Positions 8,447 through 23,890 of a stretch of DNA of 64,000 bases are shown piece by piece (positions within the stretch are counted from its first letter, which is position 1; every line of letters starts with the position of its first letter). The notes beneath the pieces were generated by a model that saw nothing but the letters and a program-made list of their open reading frames with translations, did no database searches and was not told where the DNA came from. The DNA comes from an uncultured Collinsella sp. (GTDB lineage: Bacteria > Actinomycetota > Coriobacteriia > Coriobacteriales > Coriobacteriaceae): NCBI GenBank assembly GCA_902489665.1, contig CABUAT010000003.1:40224-104223 (forward strand), read 5' to 3'. The position numbers and the translations under genes are program-made.

Positions 8447-8696
8447 TTTGGCCCCTCATTCCCATTGCTCGGCACGCAGAACACCGTTGTCTTCGCCGTG
8501 CCAATCCCGTTACCGCTGGGGCGTAAAATTGCACCATTCGAGCAATAATTTGCGTTGACCTGCTGAAGAATTGCGTTTGCCTTACGGCGACGTATGTCTC
8601 CGGCGGTAAGATACTTCGGTATCGCAATTTGGTCTGCGGCCGTCGCGCCGCACGCACAGGGCGCATTCTGCGCCTGCGAAAGGATCCTTGAATAAC

Positions 8697-9605
8697 ATGA
8701 AGGCAATCATCCCCGCCGCCGGTCTTGGCACGCGTTTTCTGCCTGGCACTAAGTGCACGCCCAAAGAGATGCTGCCGGTGCTCGACAAGCCGGTCATTCA
8801 GTATGTCGTTGAGGAGGCACTCGACCCCGAGGAGGTCGACGACGCCATTATCGTTACCTCGCCCGGTAAACCCGAGCTGCTGAGCTACTTCCAGCCCGAT
8901 CGCTCGCTCGAGAATCTGCTGCGCGAGCGCGGTAAGGATGCTTACGCCGACGCTGTTGCCCACGCGGGCGGCATGCCGGTCGACTTCCGTTATCAGTACG
9001 AGCCCAAGGGCCTCGGTCATGCCATTCGCTCTGCTGCCGACGCCGTGGCAGGGGAGAACTTCCTGGTTCTTCTGGGCGACTACGTTGTGCCCAACCGTGA
9101 CATCTGCGACAAGATGCTTGCCGTTTCCAAGGAGCACGGTGGCGCTTCGGTTATCGCCGTTGCCGCGTGCGCTCCCGAGGAAGTCAGCCGCTATGGCGTC
9201 ATCGCCGGCGATCGCGTGGGTTCCCTCGAGGGCTTCGAGAATGCCGCCGACGACGAGCCCGGTGCCGTTTGGCGTATCGGCGGTCTGGTCGAGAAGCCTG
9301 CTCCCGAGGCGGCTCCGTCCAACCTGTACATCGTCGGCCGTTATCTGCTGAGCCCGCTGGTCATGGACCTGCTCGCCGATCAGCAGGCCGGCAAGGGCGG
9401 CGAGATTCAGCTCACTGACGCCATGGCCCGCTCGCTCGACCGCGAGGCTATGTACGCTGTCGTCATCGACCCGCTCTCGGGCTACGACACCGGCACCCCG
9501 TCTGGCTGGATGGCCACCAACGCCCTCATGGCCGCAAGCGATCCTCGCTTTGCCGGCGCCTTCTGGGACGCCATCGACGAGCGCGGCGGCTTGATGCGCA
9601 AGTAA
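8697..9605 (+). CDS. galU: UTP--glucose-1-phosphate uridylyltransferase
   Basis: GalU makes UDP-glucose for cell-envelope glycans and galactose metabolism. The 302-residue protein begins with the nucleotide-binding signature MKAIIPAAGLGTRFLPGTK and continues with TPKEMLPVLDKPVIQYVVEE. Later FLVLLGDY and VEKP motifs are present. The start is uncertain by three codons. ATG 8697 fits the family N-terminus, but TTG 8688 is nearer to the AAAGGA box; neither spacing is ideal. The gene is monocistronic, lies between terminators, and separates rplJL from rpoBC, which are adjacent in many bacteria. Confidence 0.93.
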   Translation: MKAIIPAAGLGTRFLPGTKCTPKEMLPVLDKPVIQYVVEEALDPEEVDDAIIVTSPGKPELLSYFQPDRSLENLLRERGKDAYADAVAHAGGMPVDFRYQYEPKGLGHAIRSAADAVAGENFLVLLGDYVVPNRDICDKMLAVSKEHGGASVIAVAACAPEEVSRYGVIAGDRVGSLEGFENAADDEPGAVWRIGGLVEKPAPEAAPSNLYIVGRYLLSPLVMDLLADQQAGKGGEIQLTDAMARSLDREAMYAVVIDPLSGYDTGTPSGWMATNALMAASDPRFAGAFWDAIDERGGLMRK

Positions 9606-9625
9606 GCCTTCGGGTATCGACATGT

Positions 9626-9658
9626 ACGGGTGCGGACTTTGGTCTGCACCCGTTTTTT
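9626..9658 (+). terminator. Intrinsic terminator after galU
   Basis: ACGGGTGC pairs with GCACCCGT around GGACTTTGGTCT, followed by TTTTTT. Confidence 0.9.
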
Positions 9659-9680
9659 ATGCGAGCTACTGCTTAGCTCC

Positions 9681-9850
9681 GGAAAGTGCGACCCACTATT
9701 TGGCCGAATTCTGGGATGCGCTTTCCGGTCGGGGCCCCTAGCGGAAACTGCGACCCAGAATATCGGCTCAGAACGGGATACAGTTTCCCAAACAGGGCTC
9801 AATAGGAAACTGCGACCCAGTTTGAGGCCTCAAAACGGGACGCAGTTTCC
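9681..9850. repeat. Three 46-nt palindromes at an exact 62-nt period
   Basis: Units lie at 9681-9726, 9743-9788 and 9805-9850. All are 46 nt, with arms close to GGAAACTGCGACCCAG and CGGGANGCAGTTTCC and a more variable centre. They are separated by two unrelated 16-nt spacers. The same unit occurs twice at 60554-60661 with the same spacing. They are not CRISPR repeats: the spacers are only 16 nt and the units are full palindromes. The rest of the region up to rpoB contains a 57-nt hairpin (9910-9966, arms ACAGAAAAT/ATTTTCTGT) and the rpoB promoter. Confidence 0.9.
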
Positions 9851-10012
9851 GCCCGGCCAACCCTCGCCGCCATTCCGCCATTCAGCGGTCGGCACCAGCA
9901 GTCTCGTTCACAGAAAATATATGAACAGATGTTCGATGCACACCTATCTACCTGCGCATTTTCTGTCGAAAAACTTTGCTACTCCAAAAACTCAATCGCG
10001 TCAAGGCTTTTC

Positions 10013-10040
10013 TTGCCCAACGGTCGGTACCTGATAAACT
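10013..10040 (+). promoter_or_regulatory. Putative rpoBC promoter
   Basis: TTGCCC at 10013-10018 and TAAACT at 10035-10040 are 16 bp apart, about 75 bases upstream of the rpoB start. No leader terminator is visible. Confidence 0.5.
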
Positions 10041-10113
10041 ATTAGGTTGCGATAACTGGCGAAGCTATGCCTCGCCAACCCACCGAGCATTTCCGTGAAG
10101 GAGGAAAAACCTG

Positions 10114-13605
<3,492 letters not shown>

Positions 13606-13611
13606 TTGACT

Positions 13612-18090
<4,479 letters not shown>

Positions 18091-18117
18091 TTTCCTAGTA
18101 CGTTAACCGTCCTTCCA

Positions 18118-18153
18118 AAGACCCGCTTCCCAACAGGGGAGCGGGTCTTTTTT
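18118..18153 (+). terminator. Intrinsic terminator after rpoC
   Basis: AAGACCCGCT pairs with AGCGGGTCTT across TCCCAACAGGGG, followed by TTTTG. Confidence 0.9.
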
Positions 18154-18162
18154 GTTGAAGAA

Positions 18163-18199
18163 AACCTACCAAAAAGGGACAGGTTTATTTTGGTAGGTT
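18163..18199. repeat. GGGACAG-core palindrome, left of the sigma/anti-sigma pair
   Basis: Arms AACCTACCAAAA and TTTTGGTAGGTT enclose AGGGACAGGTTTA. Its inner 25 bp (18169-18193) recur exactly, in reverse orientation, at 19964-19988, on the far side of the two-gene unit. Confidence 0.9.
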
Positions 18200-18214
18200 A
18201 TTCCTGCTTGAATT

Positions 18215-18243
18215 TGAAACATTTCGTTCGGTCAAAGCGTATC
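18215..18243 (+). promoter_or_regulatory. ECF-type promoter of the sigma/anti-sigma operon
   Basis: TGAAAC at 18215-18220 and CGTATC at 18238-18243 are 17 bp apart. This matches the consensus of sigma-W-like ECF factors (TGAAAC N16-17 CGTA), so the operon is probably autoregulated. Confidence 0.7.
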
Positions 18244-18291
18244 TATGGTGAGGGCCTCAGCAAGAAACATCAGCATCACCGGGAGGTGATT

Positions 18292-18810
18292 ATGGAAGAA
18301 CAAGCATTTAGACAGGCGGTCGAGGATCACCGTGATGTCGTGTTTCGAATCGCATTGACGTATCTGCGCGATCGTGCCGATGCCGACGATGTCGCTCAAG
18401 ACGTCTTTCTGAAGTTACTCAAAAGCGATGCCCAATTTGAAAGCTGGGAACATCTTCGTCGATGGCTTATCCGGGTCACGATCAATGAATGCAAATCTCT
18501 CTTTCGAAAGCCATGGAGGCGTGTGGAGGATATTGAGAACCTGGCCGATTCGCTTTCGACGGCGCAGGAGGAGACCAAGGCGGTCCTGTCAGACGTTATG
18601 CGACTTCCGGAACGATTCCGTGTTCCCATCATGCTCTATTACTATCTGGGCTTTTCGACCTCAGAGATTGCCGAGTTATTGCATGTGCCAGCCGCGACTG
18701 TTCGAACGCGTTTGGCTCGCGGCAGATCGAAGCTCAAGTTCATCCTAGAGGAGGGCGACCGTGAAATCCAATCAAATCAAGCAGGCCTTCGAGTCCGTCC
18801 AAGCCGATAG
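18292..18810 (+). CDS. ECF RNA polymerase sigma factor (sigma-70 family)
   Basis: This 172-residue extracytoplasmic-function sigma factor directs polymerase to a stress or envelope regulon. Region 2 is visible as VVFRIALTYLRDRADADDVA followed by QDVFLKLLK. Region 4 is visible as RFRVPIMLYYYLGFSTSEIA with the helix-turn-helix VPAATVRTRLARGRSKL. The start ATG 18292 has a GGGAGGTGA site. Upstream in-frame codons back to 18190 include the ECF promoter and cannot be coding. The 3' end overlaps the next gene by 50 bp, typical of sigma/anti-sigma coupling. Base composition is clearly lower in G+C than the neighbouring genes, which suggests acquisition by transfer. Confidence 0.92.
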   Translation: MEEQAFRQAVEDHRDVVFRIALTYLRDRADADDVAQDVFLKLLKSDAQFESWEHLRRWLIRVTINECKSLFRKPWRRVEDIENLADSLSTAQEETKAVLSDVMRLPERFRVPIMLYYYLGFSTSEIAELLHVPAATVRTRLARGRSKLKFILEEGDREIQSNQAGLRVRPSR

Positions 18811-19837
18811 CGATCTTGCTGACCGTGTTCTTTATGCCGCTGCTGGTGAGCCGCTTCGCCGAAAGGGTCACGCGAAGCCTCTGTATGTTGCCGTGATCGG
18901 ATGCCTTGCCGGAGTGCTGGCGACCGGAGGGGTCGCCTACGCCGTCGTCAATTCCAGCTATTTTGCCTCTGCCTGGGGAAACCACGGCAACGGGGATTCC
19001 ATTACCTGGACCAACGGCGGCTCATCGGGAACTAAATATACCTACACCAGAGAGTTTGGCGATGGCATCGCGCCCCAAAGCCTGGAAGGCGCAGTCCAGG
19101 AGGTTAATCTGTCCGTCGAGGGCAACGGCTATACGCTTGATATCCATGAGATGGCAATCGACCAAAACGGCTGCGGAGCCGTGACGTTTACGTTGTCCAA
19201 TCCAAATGGAGTTAACTACTACAAGCCAGCAGCAGAGATTGGCGAACTTGTTCTCTATGGTGAAGAAGAGCAGGGCATCGGCACGCCCGATATGAAGTTC
19301 GGCGAGGAATGGCCTGACACACGCAGCACAATTGATAAGGACACATCAAGCGATACTGTCATTAATGGCACGATGTACTTTGCCGCTATGGATCGCGAGC
19401 GAGATTTGCAACATGCTGTCACCTGGAATATCCACTGGACCGAGGGTGAAGGTGAGAGTGCGAGGCGGTTTGAGGCGTCGACACCCGAGTTCAATATTGG
19501 AGCGTACGTCGATACAAAGGAACTCTGCTCCGGTGACTCGCCTCTTGAGATTAGCCCGTTTTCCATCCAGACGCACATCGATGATTTGGGCTATGAAGCA
19601 GTTGATAATAAGCTGACCGTCAGCTACAAGGATGGATCGGAGCAGATTATCGAAGATGACGACGCAGGGGTGTTCAACTTATATTTTTCTTATGGGCGCA
19701 ATAGCGGAGAGAACATCTGGGTGCCAACGAAGTTGATTGATGTCGATCAAGTTGTCTCGGTAACCCTTGAAATTGTGAGGTATACATCAACAGGGGAGAC
19801 CGAAACGAAAGAGCCCTTTACCATCGTCTATTCGTAA
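18761..19837 (+). CDS. Membrane-anchored anti-sigma factor (DUF4179-like)
   Basis: This 358-residue protein overlaps the ECF sigma gene and is its likely inhibitor. The N-terminal 40 residues are cytoplasmic and should bind the sigma factor. One membrane helix follows (about 41-64, ending in LATGGVAYAVV), and then a large external beta-rich domain of about 290 residues rich in Asp, Glu, Asn and Thr. That domain resembles DUF4179-type sensors found with ECF factors in Firmicutes. The start GTG 18761 has GAGGAGG. No zinc-binding anti-sigma motif (HxxxCxxC) is present, so release probably involves an envelope signal or proteolysis. It is low in G+C like its partner, and a terminator follows. Confidence 0.75.
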   Translation: MKSNQIKQAFESVQADSDLADRVLYAAAGEPLRRKGHAKPLYVAVIGCLAGVLATGGVAYAVVNSSYFASAWGNHGNGDSITWTNGGSSGTKYTYTREFGDGIAPQSLEGAVQEVNLSVEGNGYTLDIHEMAIDQNGCGAVTFTLSNPNGVNYYKPAAEIGELVLYGEEEQGIGTPDMKFGEEWPDTRSTIDKDTSSDTVINGTMYFAAMDRERDLQHAVTWNIHWTEGEGESARRFEASTPEFNIGAYVDTKELCSGDSPLEISPFSIQTHIDDLGYEAVDNKLTVSYKDGSEQIIEDDDAGVFNLYFSYGRNSGENIWVPTKLIDVDQVVSVTLEIVRYTSTGETETKEPFTIVYS

Positions 19838-19844
19838 GATTTGG

Positions 19845-19877
19845 GGCCGCTTCCTACTAGGGGAAGCGGCCTATTTT
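19845..19877 (+). terminator. Intrinsic terminator after the anti-sigma gene
   Basis: GGCCGCTTCC pairs with GGAAGCGGCC around TACTAGG, followed by TATTTTG. Confidence 0.85.
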
Positions 19878-19963
19878 GCGTCAAATGGAAACGCCGCCGA
19901 TTTCCATGCGACAGATGAGAGCAGATTACCGCTGGAGCGCGACGTTTCCCCAGATAAAACCGA

Positions 19964-19988
19964 CCAAAATAAACCTGTCCCTTTTTGG
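19964..19988. repeat. Inverted copy of the 25-bp GGGACAG-core element
   Basis: This is the exact reverse complement of 18169-18193. The two copies bracket the sigma/anti-sigma operon as 25-bp terminal inverted repeats 1.8 kb apart. Confidence 0.9.
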
Positions 19989-20016
19989 CAGGGAACGTTG
20001 CCCCGACGAGCACGTC

Positions 20017-20155
20017 GGATCCCCGGCCCGGGCGGCCCAGGTTTTAAGTTTGTCGCGAGTTCCGCACGCAAAGGAAAGCACTTAATGTGCTTTCCGTCTT
20101 GCGCAGGACTGTAGAGCAGCAAACTTAAAACCTGGGCCGCCCGGTCCGGGAATCC
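20017..20155. repeat. Structured private-arm inverted repeat, copy 2 (upstream of rpsL)
   Basis: A 36-bp stem with two mismatches (20017-20052 with 20120-20155) encloses the conserved core. The core has GAGTTCCGCACGCAAA, the hairpin GGAAAGCAC-TTAA-TGTGCTTTCC, then CTTGCGCAGGACTGTAGAG. The stem sequence is unrelated to those of copies 1 and 3. It ends 84 bases before the rpsL -35 box. Confidence 0.92.
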
Positions 20156-20215
20156 ACCCCCGCGCACAGGAGGGGATTCCTTTTGTGTAGGCTTTGCGGA
20201 AATGTGCCAATTTTG

Positions 20216-20236
20216 GGATACGCCCGGCGGCGTGGT
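20216..20236 (+). promoter_or_regulatory. GGATACGCCCG motif upstream of rpsL
   Basis: GGATACGCCCG followed by GCGGCGTGG is similar to motifs upstream of rplC (37485-37510) and rplB (39350-39375). It lies immediately upstream of the rpsL promoter and could be an operator or activator site for ribosomal genes. Confidence 0.4.
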
Positions 20237-20239
20237 CTG

Positions 20240-20268
20240 TTGACGGCACAGCTAACGGCACGTATCCT
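20240..20268 (+). promoter_or_regulatory. rpsL-operon promoter
   Basis: TTGACG at 20240-20245 and TATCCT at 20263-20268 have a 17-bp spacer. Transcription should start near 20275, giving a leader of about 85 nt. Confidence 0.8.
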
Positions 20269-20361
20269 ATCGAACTGCGTGTTTCGTAGGGGGATGCTGA
20301 CCCCTCGATTCAAGCCGTTGCACTTTACAGAAAGCTGGAATCATTCGAGAAGGAGTACGCT

Positions 20362-20739
20362 TTGCCTACTATTAACCAGCTGGTTCGCCAGGGCCGTCGT
20401 TCCGTGCCCAAGAAGTCCAAGAACGCTGCTCTGCAGCACAACTCCCAGAAGCGCGGCGTGTGCACCCGCGTCTTCACCACGAGCCCCAAGAAGCCGAACT
20501 CGGCTCTTCGTAAGGTTGCCCGTGTTCGCCTTGTCAACGGCATCGAAGTTACTGCTTACATCCCGGGTGAGGGCCACAACCTGCAGGAGCACTCCATCGT
20601 GCTCGTCCGCGGCGGTCGTGTCCGTGACCTCCCTGGTGTCCGTTATCACGTCATCCGTGGCGCCTACGACGCTGCTCCGGTCCAGAACCGTATGCAGGCC
20701 CGTTCCAAGTACGGTGCTAAGCGCCCCAAGGCCAAATAA
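20362..20739 (+). CDS. rpsL: 30S ribosomal protein S12
   Basis: S12 is the decoding-centre protein, 125 residues here. The family signatures MPTINQLVRQGR, TTSPKKPNSALRKVARVRL, GGEGHNLQEHS-like (PGEGHNLQEHS) and GGRVRDLPGVRYHVIRG are all present. The lysines whose mutation gives streptomycin resistance are wild type. The start codon is TTG 20362, with AAGGAG at proper spacing, and no ATG is available nearby. It is the first gene of rpsL-rpsG-fusA-rpsJ. A GC-rich hairpin (20765-20790) separates it from rpsG and could be an S7 control site. Confidence 0.97.
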   Translation: MPTINQLVRQGRRSVPKKSKNAALQHNSQKRGVCTRVFTTSPKKPNSALRKVARVRLVNGIEVTAYIPGEGHNLQEHSIVLVRGGRVRDLPGVRYHVIRGAYDAAPVQNRMQARSKYGAKRPKAK

Positions 20740-20812
20740 GCCAGATAACGTTTTGATACTTTCGCCGTGTGCCGCCTAAGCGCCGCACGGTAGACACTTA
20801 AGGAGATTTCAC

Positions 20813-21286
20813 ATGCCGCGTCGTGCAGCAGCTAATCGTCGTGAGGTTCAGCCTGACGCCGTTTACAACAACCGCCTGGTGACTCAGCTCATCAACAAGG
20901 TCCTTCTTGACGGCAAGAAGGCCACCGCTGAGCGCATCGTTTACACCGCTTTCGAGATCGTTGCCGAGAAGTCCGAGGGTGGCGACGCTCTCGCTACCTT
21001 CAAGAAGGCTATGGACAACGTCAAGCCCACGCTCGAGGTTAAGCCCAAGCGTGTCGGTGGCGCTACCTATCAGGTCCCGATGGAGGTCAACTCCCGTCGT
21101 TCCACCGCTCTGGGTATCCGCTGGATCGTCAACTTCTCCCGCGCTCGCAAGGAGAAGACCATGGCCGAGCGTCTCGCCAACGAGATCCTCGACGCTTCCA
21201 ACGGCCTGGGCGCTTCCGTCAAGAAGCGTGAGGACGTCTTCAAGATGGCCGAGGCCAACCGCGCGTTCTCTCACTATCGTTGGTAA
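20813..21286 (+). CDS. rpsG: 30S ribosomal protein S7
   Basis: S7 nucleates assembly of the 30S head and lines the E-site channel. It has 157 residues, slightly under or equal to the family norm. MPRRAAANRREVQPD starts the protein; KVLLDGKKATAERIVY, the basic loop VGGATYQVPMEV and the C-terminal EANRAFSHYRW are characteristic. The start ATG 20813 has AAGGAGA. It is second in the str operon. Confidence 0.97.
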   Translation: MPRRAAANRREVQPDAVYNNRLVTQLINKVLLDGKKATAERIVYTAFEIVAEKSEGGDALATFKKAMDNVKPTLEVKPKRVGGATYQVPMEVNSRRSTALGIRWIVNFSRARKEKTMAERLANEILDASNGLGASVKKREDVFKMAEANRAFSHYRW

Positions 21287-21305
21287 GTTAAGGTAAGGAA
21301 CTAAC

Positions 21306-23405
21306 ATGGCTAAGCCTAAGTACAAGCTTTCCGATACCCGTAACATCGGCATCATGGCCCACATCGATGCCGGTAAGACCACCACGACCGAGCGTATTCT
21401 TTACTACACCGGTAAGACCCACAAGATCGGTGAGGTCCATGAGGGCGCTGCCACCATGGACTGGATGGTTCAGGAGCAGGAGCGCGGCGTAACCATTACC
21501 TCCGCTGCTACCACGTGCTTCTGGAACAAGGACGGTAAGGACTATCGCATCCAGATCATCGACACCCCGGGCCACGTTGACTTCACCGCCGAGGTCGAGC
21601 GCTGCCTGCGCGTCCTCGATGGCGCTGTCGCCGTCTTCGACGCCGTTGCCGGCGTTCAGCCCCAGTCTGAGACCGTTTGGCGTCAGGCTTCCACCTTCAA
21701 CGTCCCCCGCATCGCCTTCATCAACAAGTATGACCGCGTGGGCGCTGACTTCTTCAACGCTATCGAGACCATGAAGGATCGTCTCGACGCTAACGCCGTG
21801 GCCGCTCAGGTCCCGATGGGCGCCGAGGACAACTTCTGGGGCGTCATCGACCTGGTCACCATGACTGCATGGGACTTCAAGGCCGACGAGAAGGGCATGA
21901 CCTACCCCGAGCCGATGGACGAGATCCCGGCTGAGTTCGCCGACATCGCTGCCACCAAGCGCGAGGAGCTCCTCGACGCTGCTGCCAGCTTTGACGACGA
22001 GCTCATGGAGAAGATCCTCATGGAGGAGGACTTCACCGTCGAGGAGCTCAAGGCTGCTCTGCGTAAGGGCGTTCTGGCCAACGAGCTCAACCTCGTCTTT
22101 GTGGGCTCCGCCTACAAGAACAAGGGCGTTCAGGAGCTCCTCGACGCTGTCGTCGACTACCTGCCCAGCCCGCTCGACGTTGAGGCCGTCACCGGTACCG
22201 ATCCGGACACCGGCGAGGAGATCCAGCGTCATCCTTCCTTCGACGAGCCCTTCTCCGGCCTGGTCTTCAAGATCATGACCGACCCGTTCGTCGGTAAGCT
22301 CACCTATGTCCGCGTTTACTCCGGCCGCGCCGAGTCCGGCTCCTACGTGGTCAACGCTTCCAACGGTCAGCGCGAGCGCCTCGGCCGCATCCTCGAGATG
22401 AACGCCGCCGAGCGTATCGACCGTGACGACGCTGCCGCCGGCGACATCGTCGCTTGCGTCGGCTTCAAGAACTCCACCACCGGTGACACCCTGTGCGCCG
22501 AGGGCAAGGAGATCGTCCTCGAGAAGATCGAGTTCGCCAAGCCCGTTATCGATGTTGCCATCGAGCCCAAGACCAAGGCCGAGCAGGACAAGATGTCCCT
22601 GGCTCTGACCAAGCTCGCCGAGGAGGACCCGACCTTCCAGGTGTCCACCAACCACGAGACCGGCCAGACCATCATCGCCGGCATGGGCGAGCTGCACCTC
22701 GAGATCATCGTCGACCGTCTGCTCCGCGAGTTCAAGGTTGACGCTAACGTTGGTAAGCCCCAGGTTGCCTACCGCGAGACCGCTGGTCACGACGTCGAGA
22801 AGGCTGAGGGCAAGTTCGTCCGTCAGTCCGGCGGTCGCGGTCAGTACGGCCACGCTGTCATTAAGCTCGAGAAGATGGAGGAGGGCTTCGGCTACGAGTT
22901 CGTCAACGCTATCGTCGGCGGCGTCGTGCCCAAGGAGTACATCCCGTCCATCGACAAGGGCATCCAGGAGGCCCTGAACACCGGTGTTATCGCCGGCTTC
23001 CCGGTCCTCGACGTTAAGGTCACCCTGTTCGACGGTTCTTACCACGAGGTCGACTCCTCTGAGGCTGCCTTCAAGATCGCCGGTTCCATGGCTATCAAGG
23101 ACGCCCTCAAGAAGTCCGATCCGCAGCTGCTCGAGCCGATCATGGCTGTCGAGGTCGAGACCCCCGAGCAGTACATGGGCGACGTTATGGGCAACCTCTC
23201 CGGTCGCCGCGGCAAGATCGAGGGCATGGAGGATCGCAAGAACAGCAAGCTCATCCGTGCCAAGGTGCCGCTGGGCGAGATGTTCGGTTACGCTACCGAC
23301 CTTCGCTCCCAGACCCAGGGCCGTGCATCCTACACGATGCAGTTCGACTCTTATGAGCCCGCGCCCAAGTCCATCGTGGACGAGGTCATGAGCAAGAACG
23401 CCTAA
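21306..23405 (+). CDS. fusA: Elongation factor G
   Basis: EF-G is the translocation GTPase, 699 residues with five domains. The G1 loop AHIDAGKTTTTERILYYTG, G2 (ERGVTITSAATT), G3 DTPGHVDF and G4 NKYDRVGADF are visible, together with the domain IV block of GQYGHAVIKLE type and domain V. Note NKYD in place of the more usual NKMD. The codon bias is extreme, with almost no TTA, CTA or TCA. The start ATG 21306 follows AAGGTAAGGA. The usual next gene tuf is missing; rpsJ follows 60 bp later. Confidence 0.97.
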   Translation: MAKPKYKLSDTRNIGIMAHIDAGKTTTTERILYYTGKTHKIGEVHEGAATMDWMVQEQERGVTITSAATTCFWNKDGKDYRIQIIDTPGHVDFTAEVERCLRVLDGAVAVFDAVAGVQPQSETVWRQASTFNVPRIAFINKYDRVGADFFNAIETMKDRLDANAVAAQVPMGAEDNFWGVIDLVTMTAWDFKADEKGMTYPEPMDEIPAEFADIAATKREELLDAAASFDDELMEKILMEEDFTVEELKAALRKGVLANELNLVFVGSAYKNKGVQELLDAVVDYLPSPLDVEAVTGTDPDTGEEIQRHPSFDEPFSGLVFKIMTDPFVGKLTYVRVYSGRAESGSYVVNASNGQRERLGRILEMNAAERIDRDDAAAGDIVACVGFKNSTTGDTLCAEGKEIVLEKIEFAKPVIDVAIEPKTKAEQDKMSLALTKLAEEDPTFQVSTNHETGQTIIAGMGELHLEIIVDRLLREFKVDANVGKPQVAYRETAGHDVEKAEGKFVRQSGGRGQYGHAVIKLEKMEEGFGYEFVNAIVGGVVPKEYIPSIDKGIQEALNTGVIAGFPVLDVKVTLFDGSYHEVDSSEAAFKIAGSMAIKDALKKSDPQLLEPIMAVEVETPEQYMGDVMGNLSGRRGKIEGMEDRKNSKLIRAKVPLGEMFGYATDLRSQTQGRASYTMQFDSYEPAPKSIVDEVMSKNA

Positions 23406-23465
23406 GTTCGAGCTCCCTGTTACGTAATCCGCGAGAGCATCTCTCGCACTCTTTGGAGGTTTAAG

Positions 23466-23774
23466 TTGGCTACCCAGAAGATCCGCATTCGCCTCAAGGG
23501 CTATGATCACGAGGTCGTCGATCAGTCCGCGAAGCTCATCGTCGAGACCGCTCAGAAGACCGGCGCTCGCGTTTCCGGTCCTGTCCCCCTGCCCACCGAG
23601 CGCAACCTGTACACGGTTATCCGCTCGCCGCACGTGAACAAGGACTCCCGTGAGCAGTTCGAGATGCGCACCCATAAGCGCCTCATCGACATCCTCGACC
23701 CCACCTCGGGCACCGTTGATTCGCTCATGCGTCTCGACCTTCCCGCTGGCGTCGACATCGACATCAAGCTCTAA
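23466..23774 (+). CDS. rpsJ: 30S ribosomal protein S10
   Basis: S10 is a head protein of the 30S subunit and the NusE antitermination partner, 102 residues here. Typical blocks are QKIRIRLKGYDHEVVDQSA, ARVSGPVPLPTERNLYTV and REQFEMRTHKRLIDI. The start is TTG 23466 after TTTGGAGG. In most genomes rpsJ begins the S10 operon next to rplC. Here it is the last gene of the str operon, is followed by a terminator, and lies about 14 kb from rplC. Confidence 0.97.
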   Translation: MATQKIRIRLKGYDHEVVDQSAKLIVETAQKTGARVSGPVPLPTERNLYTVIRSPHVNKDSREQFEMRTHKRLIDILDPTSGTVDSLMRLDLPAGVDIDIKL

Positions 23775-23798
23775 GCGATATCGCTCATAGCTTAAAGA

Positions 23799-23837
23799 GC
23801 CCCACTGCCATTACGGTAGCGGGGCCCTTTTGTTTTG
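23799..23837 (+). terminator. Intrinsic terminator after rpsJ
   Basis: GCCCC-CTGCC pairs with GGTAG-GGGGC around ATTAC, followed by CCTTTTGTTTTG. It closes the str operon. Confidence 0.85.
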
Positions 23838-23890
23838 AGTTTAGATTTTGGGATAGCGAATTCGTCTGCCGAGCCGGCGGCTGCGGCGCC

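Noticed and set aside
9681..9850. CRISPR-like array
   Set aside because: Units are 46-nt full palindromes, spacers are only 16 nt, there are three copies and no cas genes.
18190..18291. An N-terminal extension of the ECF sigma factor
   Set aside because: It would include the ECF promoter and the palindrome; ATG 18292 has a strong ribosome site and matches the family N-terminus.
21288..23675. A 795-codon minus-strand open frame across fusA
   Set aside because: Same explanation: codon bias of a highly expressed gene leaves the antisense frame without stops.
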